Positions 50,529-60,077 of a stretch of DNA of 64,000 nt are shown piece by piece. The stretch's first letter is position 1, and every line of letters begins with the position of its first letter. The translations under genes were made by a program, and so were the position numbers. Location: the NCBI RefSeq assembly GCF_016127315.1, contig NZ_CP065997.1, forward strand, positions 1,116,001 to 1,180,000, read 5' to 3'. The notes beneath the pieces were generated by a model. That model did not search any database. It was not told the origin of the DNA and saw only the letters and a program-made list of their open reading frames with translations. The stretch comes from Achromobacter deleyi. Lineage in GTDB: Bacteria; Pseudomonadota; Gammaproteobacteria; Burkholderiales; Burkholderiaceae_B.

Positions 50529-52316
50529 ATGGAAAAAACTGCCGCTTTCCCCGTGTCTTTCCCCGTACTTTACCGCCTTGCGCCGCATGACCCCGCCGGC
50601 CACCGCTACCGGATAACCCTAACCGTCCAGGCGCCCGCGCCGGAAGGCCAGCAACTGTCGCTGCCGGCCTGGATTCCGGGCAGCTACCTGATCCGCGATT
50701 TCTCGCGCCAGATCGAGTCGGTGGCGGCCTATTCGGGCAGCCGGCGCGTGGTTGTCGACAAAATAGACAACCACACCTGGCAGGCCGCGCCCTGCGACGG
50801 CCCGCTGCGGATCGAGTACACGGTCTATGCGTGGGACCTGTCGGTGCGCGGCGCGCACCTGGACGAAAGCCACGGCTTCTTCAACGGCACCAGCGTGTTC
50901 CTGCGCGTGCATGGCCAGGACCACCTGCCCTGCCTGGTGGACCTGGCGCCGCCGCGCGGCATCGAGGGCTGGAAGGTCTACACCAGCCTGCCCGAGGCCC
51001 GCGGCCACAAGGGCGCGGCGCGGCGCCACGGCTTCGGCCTGTACCTGGCGCCGGACTACGACGCGCTGATCGACCATCCGGTCGAGATGGGCACGCCGCA
51101 GGTGGCCAGCTTCACGGCGCATGGCGCCGAGCACGAACTGGTGTTCACGGGTGTGGCGCCCAACCTGGACCTGGCCCGCATCACGGCCGACGTGCGCAAG
51201 ATCTGCGAAACCCAGATCGCCTTCTTCGAGCCGCGCAGCAAGCGCGCGCCGTTCCTGGACAGCGCCGACCGCTATGTCTTCATGACGATGGTGACGGGCG
51301 ATGGCTACGGCGGCCTGGAGCACCGCGCCAGCACGGCGCTGATGACGGCGCGCAAGGACCTGCCGGTGCTGGGCCAGCAGGGCCAGGGCGAAGGCTACCG
51401 CGGCTTCCTGGGGCTGGTGAGCCACGAGTATTTCCACACCTGGAACGTCAAGCGCATCAAGCCGCAGGCGTTCGTGCCCTATAACCTGGCGCAGCCGGAC
51501 CTGACGCGGCTGCTGTGGGTGTTCGAAGGCTTCACGTCCTATTACGACGATCTGCTGCTGCTGCGTTCCAACGCCATCACGCAGAACGATTACCTGCGCC
51601 TGCTGGCCAAGACCATCACCAGCGTCGCGCGCACGCCGGGGCGGCACAAGCAATCGGTGGCGGAAAGCTCGTTCGACGCGTGGACGCGCTATTACAAGCA
51701 GGACGAGAATTCGCCCAATGCGCTGGTGAGCTACTACACCAAGGGCGCGCTGGTGGCGCTGGGGCTGGACCTGCTGATCCGGCAGGAGTCGGCGGGCACG
51801 CATTCGCTGGATGACGTGATGCGCCTGCTGTGGCAGCGCTATGGCCGCGATTTCTATCGCGGCAAGCCGCAGGGGCTGGCGGAGGATGGGCTGCCGGCGC
51901 TGATCAAGGAAGCGACGGGCGTGGACGCGCGGCGCTTCATTGCGCGGCATGCCTACGGGACGGCGGATGTGCCGCTGGCGGAGTTGCTGGCCGCTCAAGG
52001 CGTCAAGCTGCAATGGAAAGCCTCGGTCAATATTCCTTCGCTGGATGTGCGCACGCGCAAGCAGGGGGATTCACTGGTGCTGGCGACCGTGCTGGAAGGC
52101 GGCGCCGGGCACAGGGGCGGGCTGTCGGCCGGGGATGTGCTGGTGGCGATCGATGGCTTGAAGGTCGAAGGGGCCGCGGGCGTCGAAGTGTTGCTGGGGC
52201 AGTATCGGGTGGGGGATCGCGTGAGCGTGCATGTGTTCAGGCGGGATGAGTTGCGGGTGTTTCAGGTTCGGTTGGGGGGGCCTGAGGCGTTGGATTGTAT
52301 GTTGTCGGTTGGGTGA
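50529..52316 (+). CDS. M61-family glycyl aminopeptidase-like metallopeptidase with PDZ domain
   Basis: A 595-residue zinc peptidase. The HExxH motif is HEYFH at residues 299-303 ([15 protein letters not shown]), with the downstream Glu ligand in [17 protein letters not shown]. The N-terminal beta domain ([18 protein letters not shown]) and a C-terminal PDZ domain (about 500-590, [15 protein letters not shown]) complete the family layout. There is no clear signal peptide, so it is probably cytoplasmic. Codon choice drifts towards G- and T-ending codons over the last 90 codons, most strongly at the very end (TTG, GGG, GAT, TGT), as the gene nears repeat copy C. Natural substrates of bacterial M61 enzymes are poorly known. 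Confidence 0.92.
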   Translation: MEKTAAFPVSFPVLYRLAPHDPAGHRYRITLTVQAPAPEGQQLSLPAWIPGSYLIRDFSRQIESVAAYSGSRRVVVDKIDNHTWQAAPCDGPLRIEYTVYAWDLSVRGAHLDESHGFFNGTSVFLRVHGQDHLPCLVDLAPPRGIEGWKVYTSLPEARGHKGAARRHGFGLYLAPDYDALIDHPVEMGTPQVASFTAHGAEHELVFTGVAPNLDLARITADVRKICETQIAFFEPRSKRAPFLDSADRYVFMTMVTGDGYGGLEHRASTALMTARKDLPVLGQQGQGEGYRGFLGLVSHEYFHTWNVKRIKPQAFVPYNLAQPDLTRLLWVFEGFTSYYDDLLLLRSNAITQNDYLRLLAKTITSVARTPGRHKQSVAESSFDAWTRYYKQDENSPNALVSYYTKGALVALGLDLLIRQESAGTHSLDDVMRLLWQRYGRDFYRGKPQGLAEDGLPALIKEATGVDARRFIARHAYGTADVPLAELLAAQGVKLQWKASVNIPSLDVRTRKQGDSLVLATVLEGGAGHRGGLSAGDVLVAIDGLKVEGAAGVEVLLGQYRVGDRVSVHVFRRDELRVFQVRLGGPEALDCMLSVG

Positions 52317-52383
52317 GTATTTTTTTGAGGGCCTTCTTTATTGGAAGGCCCGTTTTGCATTGGGGCGGTAGGGTTCTTTAGGC

Positions 52384-52670
52384 GCGTGTGGCGGGGCAGG
52401 CGGGGGAGGACGGGGCTACGATTGCGGTCCGGAGCCTTCGCTCCGGACTGCCCCTGCGTCAACCTCGTACGCCTTCGGCTCCCTTCGGTTTCCCTTGGGC
52501 GCATCTACACGCCCCGCCCTCCCCCGCCTGCCCCGCCACACGCTCGCGTTGAGACTTAACGGCCGTTGCTGGGGCGGGCTGTTTGCTTGGCGTTTTTGCC
52601 GTCTAGGTGTGGGGTGGGGAGGATCTTGCGGGGCCCGCCGCAAGCGGCCGCGCGGGCGGCCTTTTGCGGC
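52384..52670 (+). repeat. Twin-hairpin intergenic element, copy C
   Basis: The left arm 52384-52415 pairs with the right arm 52512-52543 at 31 of 32 positions. The core is 96 nt, keeps CTACGATTGCGGTCCGGAGC, and is shortened around the second TTC-loop stem. Hairpin II (52637-52670) has outer stem GCCGCAA/TTGCGGC and the shared GGCCGC-GCGG-GCGGCC inner stem. It occupies the 517-bp gap (52317-52833) between the converging M61 and Bug genes. The remainder, to 52833, shows no gene. Confidence 0.91.
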
Positions 52671-52833
52671 TTACGTTGTGTCTTGCGATTTGTGATGACG
52701 CTCTCGCGGATGCCGGGATTTGCGTCTTGCGCGAGCGTTTTCTCGGGTATGCCGGTCTTTGGGGGGCTGTCGCGCTCGCACTTACAGTGACTTTTTCCGG
52801 TTGCACACGGTGGGCGCGAAGCGCCCTGCCGGG

Positions 52834-53826
52834 TCAGTTCAACTTCGCGCCGGAGACTTCGACGGCTTGTTTCCAGGTGTCGAGTTCCTTGGCGATGTGG
52901 TCGGCGAAGGCGGCGGGGGTGGAGCCTACGGTTTCGTAGCCGTAGCTGTTCAGTTGGGCCTTCAGGTCGGGGGTGTTGATGGCGGCGGCGATGGCGCTGC
53001 TGAGGGTGTCGAGGATGGCGGGCGGCGTGTTGGCGGGGGCCAGGATGCCATACCAGCCGTTGACGACGAAGCCGGGGACGGCTTCGGCGACGGTGGGGAC
53101 GTTGGGCAGCAAGGGGGAGCGGTGTTCGCCGGTGACGGCCAGGGCCTTGAGCTTGCCGGACTGCACTTGGGGGAGCGAGGTGGAGATGCTGTCGAACATC
53201 AGCGAGACCTCGCCGCCCAGCAGGGCGACGACGGCGGGGCCGCTGCCTTTGTAGGGGACGTGCAGCATGTCGGTGCCGGTGCGGTGCTTGAACATTTCGG
53301 CGGCCAGGTGGCTGGTGTTGCCGTTGCCGGCGGAGGCGAAGCTGAGCTTGCCGGGATGTTGCCTGGCGTAGGCGATGAGTTCCGGGATGTCGTTGGCGGG
53401 CGTGGACAGCGGGGCCGAGACCAGCATGGGCAGCGTGGCGACCAGGGAGACCGGGGCGAAGTCGCGGCGGGTGTCGTAGGGCAGCGACGGGTAGAGGCTG
53501 GGGTTGATGGCGTGGGCGGCCAGGACCATCAGCAGGGTGTAGCCGTCGGGCCTGGCGCGCGCCAGTTGCGACGAGGCGATGGCGCCGCCGGCGCCGGGCT
53601 TGTATTCCAGCACCACGGGCTGGTTCCACTTTTTCTGCAGGGCCGCCCCGAGCGGGCGCGCCAGCATGTCGGCGCTGCCGCCGGGCGGGTACGGGATCAA
53701 GAGCGTGATGGGCTTGTCGGGATAGGCGCCGGCGTGCGTTGAAACGGCGGGTTGCGCGCGGACGGCGGGCGCCGCGGCGAACAGCAGGCTGGCAGTTGCC
53801 AGGACGGCAAGGCAAGGACGGTACAT
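52834..53826 (-). CDS. Bug/TctC-family periplasmic binding protein 1
   Basis: A 330-residue tripartite-tricarboxylate-type receptor. The signal peptide is about residues 1-24 (MYRPCLAVLATASLLFAAAPAVRA). The mature start YPDKPITLLIPYPPGGSAD and the EYKPGAGG segment are the Bug signatures that cradle a carboxylate. The ATG at 53826 has GGAG upstream; a 40-residue longer reading is rejected because it places the signal peptide internally. It is the last gene of a CoA-transferase cluster; no TctA or TctB membrane subunit is in the window, as is usual for orphan Bug proteins. The ligand is inferred to be an organic acid used by the cluster. Confidence 0.92.
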   Translation of the reverse strand: MYRPCLAVLATASLLFAAAPAVRAQPAVSTHAGAYPDKPITLLIPYPPGGSADMLARPLGAALQKKWNQPVVLEYKPGAGGAIASSQLARARPDGYTLLMVLAAHAINPSLYPSLPYDTRRDFAPVSLVATLPMLVSAPLSTPANDIPELIAYARQHPGKLSFASAGNGNTSHLAAEMFKHRTGTDMLHVPYKGSGPAVVALLGGEVSLMFDSISTSLPQVQSGKLKALAVTGEHRSPLLPNVPTVAEAVPGFVVNGWYGILAPANTPPAILDTLSSAIAAAINTPDLKAQLNSYGYETVGSTPAAFADHIAKELDTWKQAVEVSGAKLN

Positions 53827-53958
53827 GGCAGACTCCGGGAGAGATCGGACAGGGCGGGGAATGCTGGCGGCGTCCCATGCGACCACCCGCGGCGTGGAAG
53901 AACGATGCGGCATCGCCCCGGCGATGGCCGCCAAGGATCGGAGCATGGACGGCTTGCC

Positions 53959-54663
53959 TCAGCCCCGGACATAGCGCGGCGCACCGGCAGCGTCCAGCGC
54001 GATGACCCATGGCATGTCGGGAAATCGCAGGGCTGCTTCGGTGGCGGCCTGCAGGTCGTCGGCGCTGACGCCTTGCAGCACGGCGTGCACGCGCAGGCCG
54101 GCGGGCGTGACGTCGATCACGGCCAGGTCGGTGTAGATGCGGGTGACCACGCCCGCGCCCGTCAACGGGTAGCGGCACTGGCGCAGGATCTTGGGCGCGC
54201 CGTCGCGGCCGCGGTGTTCCATCATGGCCAGCACCTGGCGCGCGCCGACCGCCAGGTCCATGGCGCCGCCGACGGCGGGAATGGCGTCGGCCGCGTCGGT
54301 CTTCCAGTTGGCCAGGTCGCCGCGTTCCGAGACCTGGAAGGCGCCGAGCACGGCGTAGTCGAGGTGGCCGCCGCGCATCATGGCGAACGACACGGTATGT
54401 TCGGTGATGGATGCGCCCGGCAGCAGGGTGATGGGCTGGCGGCTGGCGTTGATGAGGTCGGGATCGATGGCATCCCCGGCCGCCGCGGGCCCCATGCCGG
54501 TGATGCCGTTCTCGCTGTGCAGCAGGATGTCCTTGTCGGGCGGCAGGTAGTCGCCGACCAGGGTCGGCATGCCGATGCCGAGGTTGACCACCGAACCATC
54601 CGGGATGTCGCCGGCCAGCAACTGCGCGACCTGCTGGCGGGTCATGGGCGTGATCGTCGTCAT
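53959..54663 (-). CDS. 3-oxoacid CoA-transferase beta subunit
   Basis: A 234-residue class I CoA-transferase subunit. The catalytic glutamate is E51 in LLHSENGITGMG, which forms the CoA thioester intermediate. GIGMPTLVGDYL (about 29-40) precedes it. It starts one base after the alpha subunit's stop, so the heterodimer is made in coupled fashion. PcaIJ, CatIJ and ScoAB members share these features, so the acid (3-oxoadipate, acetoacetate or other) is not fixed by sequence. Confidence 0.92.
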   Translation of the reverse strand: MTTITPMTRQQVAQLLAGDIPDGSVVNLGIGMPTLVGDYLPPDKDILLHSENGITGMGPAAAGDAIDPDLINASRQPITLLPGASITEHTVSFAMMRGGHLDYAVLGAFQVSERGDLANWKTDAADAIPAVGGAMDLAVGARQVLAMMEHRGRDGAPKILRQCRYPLTGAGVVTRIYTDLAVIDVTPAGLRVHAVLQGVSADDLQAATEAALRFPDMPWVIALDAAGAPRYVRG

Positions 54664-54664
54664 C

Positions 54665-55330
54665 TCAAGTCTCCACCCGCACCACGGTTTTCACGAACAG
54701 GCCCGGCGTCATGATGTGCTCGGGCACGAAGGCGCCCAGCGGCACGACCGCGTCGACCTGGGCGATGGCGTGGCCGGCGGCCATGCACATCACGGGATTG
54801 AAATTGCGCGCGGCGTGGCGGTACATCAGGTTGCCCCAGCGGTCGCCCTGGTGCGCGCGGATCAGCGCGTAGTCGCCGCGCAGCGGCTGTTCGAGCACGT
54901 AGCCGACGCCGTCGATCACTTCCTGGCGGCGGCCTTGCGCCAGCTCGGTGCCATAGCCGGTGGGCGTGTAGAACGGCCCCAGGCCCGCGCCGGCCGCGCG
55001 CAGGCGCTCGGCCAGGGTGCCTTGCGGCACGCACTCCAGCTCCACTTCGCCGGCGCGGAAGGCGCGGGCAAACGCTTCCGAATTGGGCGGGCGCGGATGC
55101 GAGCAGATGATCTTGCGCACCTGGCGGCGGTTGAGCAGCGCGGCGATGCCGCGGTCATGGGTGCCGGCGTTGTTGGCGATGACGGTGAGGTCGCGCCGGC
55201 CCAGTTCGGCCAGGCAGTGCAGCAGTTCGTAAGGCACGCCGGCTTCGCCGAAGCCGCCGACCAGCACGCTGGCGCCGTCGGGGATGACGGCCACGGCATC
55301 CCGCATGGAGGCTTGAATCTTGTCGATCAC
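54665..55330 (-). CDS. 3-oxoacid CoA-transferase alpha subunit
   Basis: A 221-residue class I CoA-transferase subunit with the family signature IPDGASVLVGGFGEAGVPYELL (about residues 16-37). The later segment RGDYALIRAHQGDRWGNLMYR is also typical. The GTG start directly follows the stop of the Bug 2 gene, so translation may be coupled. It pairs with the beta subunit immediately downstream to transfer CoA, probably from succinyl-CoA, to an imported organic acid. Confidence 0.92.
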   Translation of the reverse strand: MIDKIQASMRDAVAVIPDGASVLVGGFGEAGVPYELLHCLAELGRRDLTVIANNAGTHDRGIAALLNRRQVRKIICSHPRPPNSEAFARAFRAGEVELECVPQGTLAERLRAAGAGLGPFYTPTGYGTELAQGRRQEVIDGVGYVLEQPLRGDYALIRAHQGDRWGNLMYRHAARNFNPVMCMAAGHAIAQVDAVVPLGAFVPEHIMTPGLFVKTVVRVET

Positions 55331-56299
55331 TTATTGCTCCTGCGCGATGCCCGCGGTGTCCACGATCTGTTTCCAGCGGGCGCGTTCCTGGTCGATGAAG
55401 GCGGCGAACTCGGCCGGCGTATTGCCGCCGGCCTGCCCGCCCATGGCGCGAAAGCGCTCGGCGATGTCCGGGCTGCGCACCACGTCGCGGGTGGCGGCAT
55501 ACAGCGCGTCGATGACGGCGGCGGGCGTGCCGGCCGGCGCCACCAGGCCGAACCAGGCGGTGACGACCATGTCGGGCACGCCGGCCTCGACCATGGTGGG
55601 CACGTCCGGCAATTCCGCCAGGCGCCGCGCGCTGGTGACGGCCAGCGCGCGCAGCTTGCCCGACTGGATGTAGGGCATGGAACTGGGCAGGTTGTCGATC
55701 ATGAAGGTGAACTGCTGGCCCAGCAGCGCCGCCACCGCGGGGCCGGCGCCCTTGTAGGGCACGTGGGTGCCGCCGATGCCGGCGCGCTGCTTGAACAGTT
55801 CGGCCGACAGGTGCGGCGACTGGCCGCTGCCCGAGCTGCCGAACGACACCTTGCCCGGGTCCCGCCGCGCCAGCGCCAGCAGGTCGGCCACGCTGCGCGC
55901 GGGCGAGGCTTCGTTGACCACCAGCACATTGGGCACGGAAATCACCAGCGTCACCGGCGCGAAGTCGGCCGGCTTGTAAGGCAGTGTCTTGTAGAGCGCG
56001 TAGTTGATGGCGTTGGGGCCGATGTTGCCCATCAACAGCGTGTAGCCGTCGGGCCTGGCGCGCGCCAGGGTCTGCGCGCCGATGATGCCGGCGGCGCCGG
56101 CGCGGTTCTCGACGATGACCTGCTGGCCAAGTTTCGCGGCCAGCTTGTCGGCGATCAGGCGCGCCGCGATGTCGGTGGTGCCGCCCGGCGAGGCCGGCAC
56201 GATGAGGGTGAGGGGCCGTTCGGGCCACGCCGCCAGGGCGGGGCCTGCCATGGCGAGCCACAGCGCGCCGGCGGCCAGCCAGCGTTGCGGGTGCAGCAT
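55331..56299 (-). CDS. Bug/TctC-family periplasmic binding protein 2
   Basis: A 322-residue receptor with a signal peptide at about 1-23 (ending ALAA) and the mature motif WPERPLTLIVPASPGGTTDI. The ENRAGAAG segment (about 67-74) is the second Bug signature. It leads a four-gene minus-strand run: Bug 2, CoA-transferase alpha and beta, Bug 1. A LysR gene lies 133 bp upstream on the same strand. Two non-identical Bug proteins around one CoA-transferase suggest recognition of two related acids. Confidence 0.92.
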   Translation of the reverse strand: MLHPQRWLAAGALWLAMAGPALAAWPERPLTLIVPASPGGTTDIAARLIADKLAAKLGQQVIVENRAGAAGIIGAQTLARARPDGYTLLMGNIGPNAINYALYKTLPYKPADFAPVTLVISVPNVLVVNEASPARSVADLLALARRDPGKVSFGSSGSGQSPHLSAELFKQRAGIGGTHVPYKGAGPAVAALLGQQFTFMIDNLPSSMPYIQSGKLRALAVTSARRLAELPDVPTMVEAGVPDMVVTAWFGLVAPAGTPAAVIDALYAATRDVVRSPDIAERFRAMGGQAGGNTPAEFAAFIDQERARWKQIVDTAGIAQEQ

Positions 56300-56432
56300 G
56301 CTTGTCTCCCTGCGTGATCCTGGTGCGGACCAACTTGTGCGAAGGAGTGTGGCCGCGATGCCGCGAAATGCCTATTCCGGAATCTGGAGGAGCGGCTTCG
56401 CCTGCGCAAAAGAGCGCGCCGCGCCTGCCGCG

Positions 56433-57314
56433 TCAGCGCGCGGCCATCTGCGCCGCCGTGCGCAGGAACGCCTGCAGCGCGCGGTTGCCGTCGTCGCGCC
56501 GCGTGACGGCGTAGACCGTGCCGCTGCCCACGCTGGCCGGCAGCGCGCATACCGCGATGCGCGCGCCGAAATGGCCGCACGCCGATTTCGGCACCAGCGC
56601 CACGCCCAGCCCGGCCGCCACCAGCGCCAGCTGCGCCGGCACTTCCGCCACGCGCTGCGCCACCGATTGCGCCAGGCCGGCGCGGGCGCAGGTGTCGGCC
56701 AATTCGCGGGCGAAGGCCGAGGTCTCGGTGCGCAGCATCACGAACGCATCCTGCGCCAGGTCCGCCAGGGCCACGCGCTTGCGGCCGGCCAGGCGGTGAT
56801 CGGGCGGCAATGCCGCGACCACCGGATCGGGCCACAGCGCCTGCGATCGCAGCACGTCGTCATCGACCGCGGTGCGCGAGATGCTGACGTCGATGCGGTG
56901 GCCGCGCACCGCGTCGAGCTGCGCGGCCGGGTTCATTTCGTTGAGCAGCACCGACACCTGCGGATGGGTGCGCGCATGGCGCGCGATCAGCGCCGGCACC
57001 GGCCCCAGGAAGTGCGAGCCGGACAAGCCGATCTCGACCCGTCCCGCGCGGCCCTGGTCCACCGCGCGCACCCGCGCCGTGGCGTCCTTGATGCCGGCGA
57101 GCGTGGCGCGCACGTCGTTCAGGAACGCCGCGCCGGCGGCCGTCAGCGACACCCGGCGGTTGGTGCGGTCGAACAGCTTGACCTCGAGCTCGCGCTCGAG
57201 CTGGGCGATCTGCAGGCTTAGCGGCGGCTGCGAGATATGCAGGCGGGCGGCCGCGCGGGTGAAGTTGAGTTCTTCGGCCAGCACGGCGAAATAACGGAGT
57301 TGGCGGATTTCCAT
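56433..57314 (-). CDS. LysR-family regulator (CoA-transferase/maleate isomerase locus)
   Basis: A 293-residue LysR protein. The HTH (MEIRQLRYFAVLAEELNFTRAAARLHISQPPLSLQI region) is the CatR/BenM-like type with the FTRAA-LHISQPPLS wording common in regulators of aromatic and organic acid breakdown. The start at 57314 is fixed by this motif. It is divergent from the maleate-isomerase-like gene (123-bp spacer) and upstream of the CoA-transferase run, so it may control both. The spacer contains repeated ACTAT motifs (57356-57371) that may be part of its binding site. Confidence 0.91.
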   Translation of the reverse strand: MEIRQLRYFAVLAEELNFTRAAARLHISQPPLSLQIAQLERELEVKLFDRTNRRVSLTAAGAAFLNDVRATLAGIKDATARVRAVDQGRAGRVEIGLSGSHFLGPVPALIARHARTHPQVSVLLNEMNPAAQLDAVRGHRIDVSISRTAVDDDVLRSQALWPDPVVAALPPDHRLAGRKRVALADLAQDAFVMLRTETSAFARELADTCARAGLAQSVAQRVAEVPAQLALVAAGLGVALVPKSACGHFGARIAVCALPASVGSGTVYAVTRRDDGNRALQAFLRTAAQMAAR

Positions 57315-57437
57315 GGCGGCGAATGATTTGCAAAAGATATGAAACCAGACAAAAACTATATTGGAAACTATCGTTCGCGGCGAGCAGAATTGTTTGCGCG
57401 CCAATCCGGCGCAGACAACGCCCACCGGAGACCCGCC

Positions 57438-58199
57438 ATGACCCAGTCGCCCCGCGTCCTGCGCATCGGCCAGATCGTTCCCAGTTCCAACACCACCATG
57501 GAAACGGAGATCCCCGCCATGCTGCGCCGGCGCGAGACCATCGCGCCCGAACGCTTCACCTTCCATTCCAGCCGCATGCGCATGAAGCAGGTGACGGCGG
57601 CCGAACTGGCCTCGATGGACCGCGAATCCGACCGCTGCGCGCAGGAACTGTCGGACGCCCGCGTCGACGTGCTGGGCTATGCCTGCCTGGTGGCCATCAT
57701 GGCGCAGGGCCTGGGCTACCACCGCGCCTCGCAGGAACGGCTGCACCAGGCCACCGTGGACAATGGCGCGCCCGCGCCGATCGTCTCCAGCGCCGGCGCG
57801 CTGGTCGAAGGCCTGCACGCCATCGGCGCGCGCAAGGTGGCGATCCTGACGCCCTACATGAAGCCGCTGACCAAGCTGGTGGTGGACTACATCGAACACG
57901 AAGGCATCGAAGTGCACGACAGCCTGTCGCTGGAGATCGCCGACAACCTGAAGGTGGGCGCGCAGGACCCGATGGCGCCCGCCAGCCACGTCGAGCGCCT
58001 GGATACGCGCGGCGTCGACGCCGTGGTGCTGTCGGCCTGCGTGCAGATGCCGTCGCTGGCGTCGATCCAGCCGGTGCAGGACCGCCTGGGCCTGCCGGTG
58101 GTGACCGCCGCCGCGGCCACGGTCTATCGCATGCTCAAGGTGCTGGACCTGGAAACGCGCGTGCCCGACGCCGGCGAACTGCTGACCGGCAAGTATTGA
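57438..58199 (+). CDS. Maleate cis-trans isomerase/Asp-Glu racemase family enzyme
   Basis: A 253-residue cofactor-free enzyme. The entry motif VPSSNTTMETEIPAML (about residues 14-29) matches maleate isomerases of the NicE type. Cysteines in GYACLVAIM (about residue 80) and SACVQMPS (about residue 194) stand where the catalytic pair of the superfamily is expected. The ATG at 57438 follows CGGAG; a longer frame starting 99 bases upstream is rejected. Maleate to fumarate conversion ends nicotinate and gentisate-type pathways, but no ring-cleavage gene is in the window. Arylmalonate decarboxylase relatives share the fold, so function is probable rather than certain. It converges with amiR with a 3-bp gap. 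Confidence 0.85.
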   Translation: MTQSPRVLRIGQIVPSSNTTMETEIPAMLRRRETIAPERFTFHSSRMRMKQVTAAELASMDRESDRCAQELSDARVDVLGYACLVAIMAQGLGYHRASQERLHQATVDNGAPAPIVSSAGALVEGLHAIGARKVAILTPYMKPLTKLVVDYIEHEGIEVHDSLSLEIADNLKVGAQDPMAPASHVERLDTRGVDAVVLSACVQMPSLASIQPVQDRLGLPVVTAAAATVYRMLKVLDLETRVPDAGELLTGKY

Positions 58200-58202
58200 C
58201 CG

Positions 58203-58829
58203 CTATTTCCCGAGCGACAGGATCTCGTTGGCGTTGACGATGGCGCCGGCGATTTCCTCGGTCGTGACGCGCTTGTTCATGGCCTGTTCGCGGATCAGGT
58301 CGTAGGCCTGCCCTTCGGTCACGTTGCGCGTGCGCATCAGGATGCTCTTGGCTTCGGCGATGCGGCGCGCGCCCAGCAGCTTGCCTTCGAGCTTGCGCAG
58401 CCGGCGCGCGTGCGAGCGGATGTCGTCATCGACCTGGCGCGCCACCACCAGCGTGGACAAGAGGCCGAACGACCGCACCGGCGACGGCAGCACCGCCTTG
58501 GCGCCGATGCGCAGCACCGCTTCGACGATGGTCGGATTCTCATAGGTGACGATGGCGATGACCATCGGCCCGTCGTCGCTCTTGGCCCATTCGAAGCCCA
58601 GGTCGATGACGTCCGGCCTCACCGCCAGGAACACCGCGTCCAGCCCCTCGGGCAGGGTCGGCGCGGGCGGCCAGAAGGTCTGCACCTGACAGCCGATGCG
58701 CTGCAGCTGCTGCGTCAGCTGCCTGCCGTCGGCATCGTCCGGGTGGTAGACGGCGATGCGCAGAGTGCGCAGGTCTTTCAGCAGGGAAGGCGTCGCGCGC
58801 ATCACGCGCAGGCGGCTGGCCGGCTCCAC
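58203..58829 (-). CDS. amiR: AmiR-like antiterminator, ANTAR-domain response regulator
   Basis: A 208-residue RNA-binding positive regulator. Residues about 20-130 form a pseudo-receiver; residues about 140-200 are a three-helix ANTAR domain (EAKSILMRTRNVTEGQAYDLIREQAMNKRVTTEEIA region) that binds tandem hexanucleotide-loop hairpins in leader RNA and stops termination. The GTG start at 58829 is two bases after the amiC stop with GGAG about 10 bases upstream. As in Pseudomonas, AmiC would sequester AmiR until amide is bound. The expected leader hairpins are not in the 25-bp gap before amiE, so they should lie further upstream of the transporter genes. Confidence 0.9.
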   Translation of the reverse strand: MEPASRLRVMRATPSLLKDLRTLRIAVYHPDDADGRQLTQQLQRIGCQVQTFWPPAPTLPEGLDAVFLAVRPDVIDLGFEWAKSDDGPMVIAIVTYENPTIVEAVLRIGAKAVLPSPVRSFGLLSTLVVARQVDDDIRSHARRLRKLEGKLLGARRIAEAKSILMRTRNVTEGQAYDLIREQAMNKRVTTEEIAGAIVNANEILSLGK

Positions 58830-58831
58830 CG

Positions 58832-59986
58832 TCAGATCTCCAGCGAGCTCAGGGTCGCCGTCCAGTCACCCAGCGAATGGGTGACCAGGTACGGGTCGGG
58901 ATGCACTGCCCGCGTGGCCTCGCGCACGATGGTGAACTGGCCCTTGCCGTTGACCCGCCCCACCCGCGGATAGAGGCAGGTGTGGTGGTTGGTGGGGTCG
59001 ATGCGCACGCGGCCCTGCGGCGCCTGGAATTCGCTTTGCAGCACCCGCGGCAGGATCTGCGCGATCTCGTCGGTGCCGGTGTCGCGGTAGGCGTTGGCGA
59101 AGATGTGCATCTGGAAGTACGCGGCCTCCCAGCACAGGTTGGGCACGCAGTCCTGGCCGAAGCGCCGCCGCAGCCGTTCGAGGCAGCGGTGGTTGACCTC
59201 GGAGTCGATCGACTGGAAATACGGCGCCGACGTGAAGTGCCCGGCCGCCACCTCGGGCTCCATCTGCGAGATCTCGGCCTCGGAGGTGGTCAGGCTGGCG
59301 ATCGGCATGGTCTTGGGATCGAAGCCGGCGTCTGCGTAGGCGCGGTACAGGCAGGCGGTGGAGTTGCCCACCACGGTCGAGAAGATGAAGTCCGGCCGCT
59401 TGTTGCGGATGTCGTCGAGGATTTCGCGGTAATCGCGCTCGGTCGCGGTCAGCGGCACGTAGCGCTCGCCCAGCTTGGCGCTGTCCTGGCGCTGCAGCAC
59501 CAGCTCGCGCATGATGCGGTTGGATTCGTAGGGATAGATGTAGTCCGAGCCGATCAGGTAGACGCGGGCGCCGAAGTTGGCGGTCATGAATTCCGCCAGC
59601 TGCACGCTGTTCTGGTTGGGCGCGGCGCCGGTGTAGATGATGTTGTTGGAGAACTCGAAGCCTTCGTACAGCGTCGGGTAGAACAGCAGCCGGTTCCATT
59701 TCTCGACCACCGGCAGCACCGCCTTGCGGCTGCTGGACATATAGCAGCCGAAGATGACGTTGACGCGGTCCTGGGTGATCAGCCGTTCGGCCAGCACGCT
59801 GTAGGTGGCCGGGTCGGAGCGCGGGTCGTAGCGCACCGGCACGATCTCGCGCCCGTCGACGCCGCCGGCCTCGTTGATCTCGTCGATCGCCAGGAGCGTG
59901 CCCTGCAACTGAGAACGGCCTATGGTCGATGTGGCCCCCGTTTCAGAGAACAACACGCCCACGCGGATAGGATCTTTGTTTGCCAT
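58832..59986 (-). CDS. amiC: AmiC-like amide sensor (periplasmic-binding-protein fold, cytoplasmic)
   Basis: A 384-residue receptor family ligand-binding protein with no signal peptide (MANKDPIRVGVLFSETGATS), the hallmark that separates the cytoplasmic amide sensor AmiC from exported urea/amide receptors. IDEINEAGGVDGREIVPVRYD and FYPTLYEGFEFSNNIIYTGA are family segments. AmiC binds AmiR and releases it when acetamide-type ligands bind. The gene overlaps no other but ends two bases before amiR, keeping stoichiometry. UrtA-like receptors are related, but the missing signal and the amiR partner support AmiC. Confidence 0.9.
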   Translation of the reverse strand: MANKDPIRVGVLFSETGATSTIGRSQLQGTLLAIDEINEAGGVDGREIVPVRYDPRSDPATYSVLAERLITQDRVNVIFGCYMSSSRKAVLPVVEKWNRLLFYPTLYEGFEFSNNIIYTGAAPNQNSVQLAEFMTANFGARVYLIGSDYIYPYESNRIMRELVLQRQDSAKLGERYVPLTATERDYREILDDIRNKRPDFIFSTVVGNSTACLYRAYADAGFDPKTMPIASLTTSEAEISQMEPEVAAGHFTSAPYFQSIDSEVNHRCLERLRRRFGQDCVPNLCWEAAYFQMHIFANAYRDTGTDEIAQILPRVLQSEFQAPQGRVRIDPTNHHTCLYPRVGRVNGKGQFTIVREATRAVHPDPYLVTHSLGDWTATLSSLEI

Positions 59987-60077
59987 GGTCGGAGGAACCG
60001 CCGCACAGAGGTCAATCGGTCGAGGGGATCAGTTTCAGCATAGGCGCGCGTGGCGTCAACACGAGGATTCCTGGGGG

